NCBI GenBank assembly: GCA_046329055.1 | Contig: JAXLVK010000020.1 | Location: 1 to 64,000, forward strand | DNA length: 64,000 nucleotides | Source: JADKCL01 sp046329055 | Lineage (GTDB): Bacteria > Bacteroidota > Bacteroidia > J057 > JADKCL01 | Direction of reading: 5' to 3' | Shown here: piece after piece, positions 62,610 to 64,000 of the stretch | Layout: the number at the start of each line of letters is the position of its first letter | Numbering within the stretch: the stretch's first letter is position 1 | Position numbers and translations under genes: made by a program | The notes under the pieces: generated by a model | Seen by the model: only the letters and a program-made list of their open reading frames with translations | The model's database searches: none | What the model was told of the DNA's origin: nothing

Positions 62610-63642
62610 ATGTCCAACTTCCTGAAAATATGCCTTCTGGGCCTGGCGCATGGGTTCAATGACTGTGCAGCAGGCTACATGATCGGGACGCTGCCGTCCT
62701 GGGCCGGAGGTGACTGGCTGGAGCCTGGCATGCTGGTACTGCTGTACAATGCGCTGGCCTTTGGCGGGCAGGTGCCTGCCGGGTTGCTGGTGGACCGCAT
62801 CGGCAATGCACGGCTCGTGGTGGTGGGCTGCCTGGCAATGGCGGCGATCGCGCTGGCGATTTTCCCGGTTGCGCCGACCACTGCGATCAGTCTGGTGGGT
62901 GTTGCCGGGGCATTTTTCCATGTGGCCGGGGGCAAAATCGCGCTCTGGCATTCCCGGGCAGTGCCGTGGGAGCTGGCCTCTTCGCCGCGCAGGTGATGGA
63001 GCCACGATGGGCGGGTACTGGGCATGGGCCGGATGGAGCATCATCCCGGGACTCATGGTCGCGGCGGCAGCCTTGTTGGTGCTGATTTTGGTACTGAAAA
63101 TGCCGGAAGGTGCAGCGCCTCCCTCGCCCGAGGTGGAGGATACATTTGGCTGGCACGATTTCCTGATGGTGGTGCTGTTGCTGGCAATCGGGCTGCGCAG
63201 CGCGATCTGGAACATGGTGGAGATGATCCACAGCGGGGACCACGGGCTGCTCGTGGCCTTGGGGGCGGCGGCATTTGTGGGCAAGATTTGGGGCGGCTTC
63301 GCAGCCCAATGGTGGGGATGGCGGCGGTACGGCGTGCTCGCCCTGCTGATCGCGACGCCCTTGCTGGCAGCATTGGGAAACAGGGTCTGGGCATTGATTC
63401 CGGGCATTTTCCTGCTGCAATCCGCGACGCCTGCCGCCGTGATGGGAATGTACCGCCTTATGCCCAAGCTGCCGGCAACTGCGGTGGGGATGTGTTTCGG
63501 AATGGCGATCGCCCTCGGGGGCATCCCGATGGTGATGGACTGGAACCCGGGACTGTGGATCGCAGTGGCGGCTGCCGCTGGCGGGCATGGGGTACTGGGT
63601 GGCATTGCGGACACGCGTAGGCAATTGATAATGAATAATTAA
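62610..63642 (+). CDS. MFS transporter (frameshifted)
   Basis: From MSNFLKICLLGLAHGFNDCA at 62610. The first 125 codons hold about four helices and the MFS signature loop GLLVDRIGNARLVVVGC (between helices 2 and 3). A slip near 62,970 moves the rest into the next frame: FAAQVMGATMGGYWAWAGW, then helices to WIAVAAAAGGHGVLGG and the stop at 63642. Repaired length is about 344 residues, short for MFS (normally about 400) with perhaps ten to eleven helices. GHGVLGG and the HGFND start recall the fosmidomycin-resistance-like branch. Substrate unknown. Confidence 0.8.
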
Positions 63643-63690
63643 TAGTTAATAATGAACAATTGAGCATTGGGGGACTGGGGGGCGGTGGTC

Positions 63691-64000
63691 TGTCTTTTTC
63701 CAAAAAACGTCCACACATCTAGCCCAGGAGGTGTGTAATGGAAAAGGAAGTAGCAACAAGTAGTAGGAAGGGCATCAGCCCCCATCCCATCGGGATCAAG
63801 CGCCAGGCTGTGGCGGAAGTTGAGAGTGGGATGTACAGGAGGAGTGAGGTTTGTCAGAAGTACGGCATCAACAAGAAGACGCTGGAGAAGTGGCTGAAGA
63901 AGCTTGGGTCCGATGTGTCGCCCCCGCCTCCGCTGGAGGAACGCAGCGAAACGATGAGGCTTGCCGCGAACGAGGTTTTGTGCGGCGTTTTCACCGTTGA
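63691..64000 (+). mobile_element. Left end of an IS3-like insertion sequence
   Basis: The last 310 bases begin with a probable inverted-repeat end TGTCTTTTTCCAAAAAACGT followed by CCACACATCT, similar to IS3-family termini, and lead into a transposase-type gene with a strong ribosome binding site. The boundary is estimated, and the right end lies outside the window. Confidence 0.5.
63738..64000 (+). CDS. IS3-type OrfA/helix-turn-helix transposase subunit, 3' end outside window
   Basis: 87 codons, open at the window edge, from ATG 63738. An ideal AGGAGG (63726-63731) precedes it, unlike the host genes here. The residues GIKRQAVAEVESGMYRRSEV, CQKYGINKKTLEKWLKKLG form the N-terminal helix-turn-helix of IS3-family OrfA (HTH_Tnp_1), which binds the element's ends. 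A leucine-rich zipper and the OrfA/OrfB frameshift site would follow beyond the window. The final dozen codons read less like OrfA, so the element may already be degraded. Confidence 0.7.
   Translation, partial: MEKEVATSSRKGISPHPIGIKRQAVAEVESGMYRRSEVCQKYGINKKTLEKWLKKLGSDVSPPPPLEERSETMRLAANEVLCGVFTV

Overview
The window is bacterial chromosomal DNA from a GC-rich member of the Bacteroidota. The evidence is at least five secreted proteins with type IX secretion (T9SS) architecture (C-terminal sorting domains, choice-of-anchor, LamG and SprB-like modules), a DUF2723 membrane protein, TAnnTTTG-type -7 promoter boxes and weak Shine-Dalgarno use. I cannot name a genus. One stretch, about 59,600-60,925, is not bacterial: it reads as primate alpha-satellite DNA and almost certainly marks a chimeric or contaminated assembly.

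Layout. 1-11.5 kb: end of a leucine-rich-repeat gene, a PPC/DUF296 gene, pdhA, a DUF2723 glycosyltransferase-like protein, rlmB, a YyaL-type thioredoxin-domain protein coupled to two small outer-membrane proteins, and a YhhN lysoplasmalogenase. 11.5-20.3 kb: an FAD amine oxidase divergent from a protein with two phosphoribosyltransferase-like domains, an SRPBCC protein, two lipoproteins (one of 42 aa, Cys/His-rich), and a two-gene redox module (FAD oxidoreductase plus membrane 4Fe-4S protein). 20.7-25.3 kb: a surface-glycan cluster of two GT2 enzymes, a GT-C-like mannosyltransferase and a methyltransferase. 25.5-32 kb: T9SS secreted proteins around a broken dicarboxylate symporter. 32.4-35.3 kb: AraC regulator, two small membrane proteins, and an ECF sigma/anti-sigma pair. 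35.6-42.2 kb: a CvfB-like S1 protein, three unknown proteins, a phytanoyl-CoA dioxygenase, a DUF1572 protein and an isoaspartyl peptidase. 42.2-45 kb: 2.8 kb with no intact gene. 45-49 kb: divergent cyanophycinase and cyanophycin synthetase. 49-58.6 kb: a lipoprotein, two T9SS proteins and a 1,961-aa alpha-2-macroglobulin. 58.8-64 kb: minisatellites, the alpha-satellite block, a truncated choice-of-anchor J gene, small membrane proteins, an MFS transporter and the left end of an IS3-like element.

Functional links. CphA and CphB make and degrade cyanophycin, and the isoaspartyl peptidase 3 kb away could finish its breakdown by hydrolysing beta-Asp-Arg dipeptides. The glycan cluster looks like a lipid-linked or surface-polysaccharide pathway. 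The sigma/anti-sigma pair overlaps by 4 bases and is probably co-regulated.

Quality. About 16 genes carry one or more apparent single-base frameshifts, densely at 22.5-24.6, 28-29.2, 40-45 and 62.2-63 kb, while genes of 2.7-5.9 kb elsewhere are intact. This looks like long-read consensus error more than biological decay, so broken genes below are described as the product they would encode. GC-rich dispersed palindromic repeats occur in many intergenic gaps. No rRNA, tRNA or CRISPR array was recognised.
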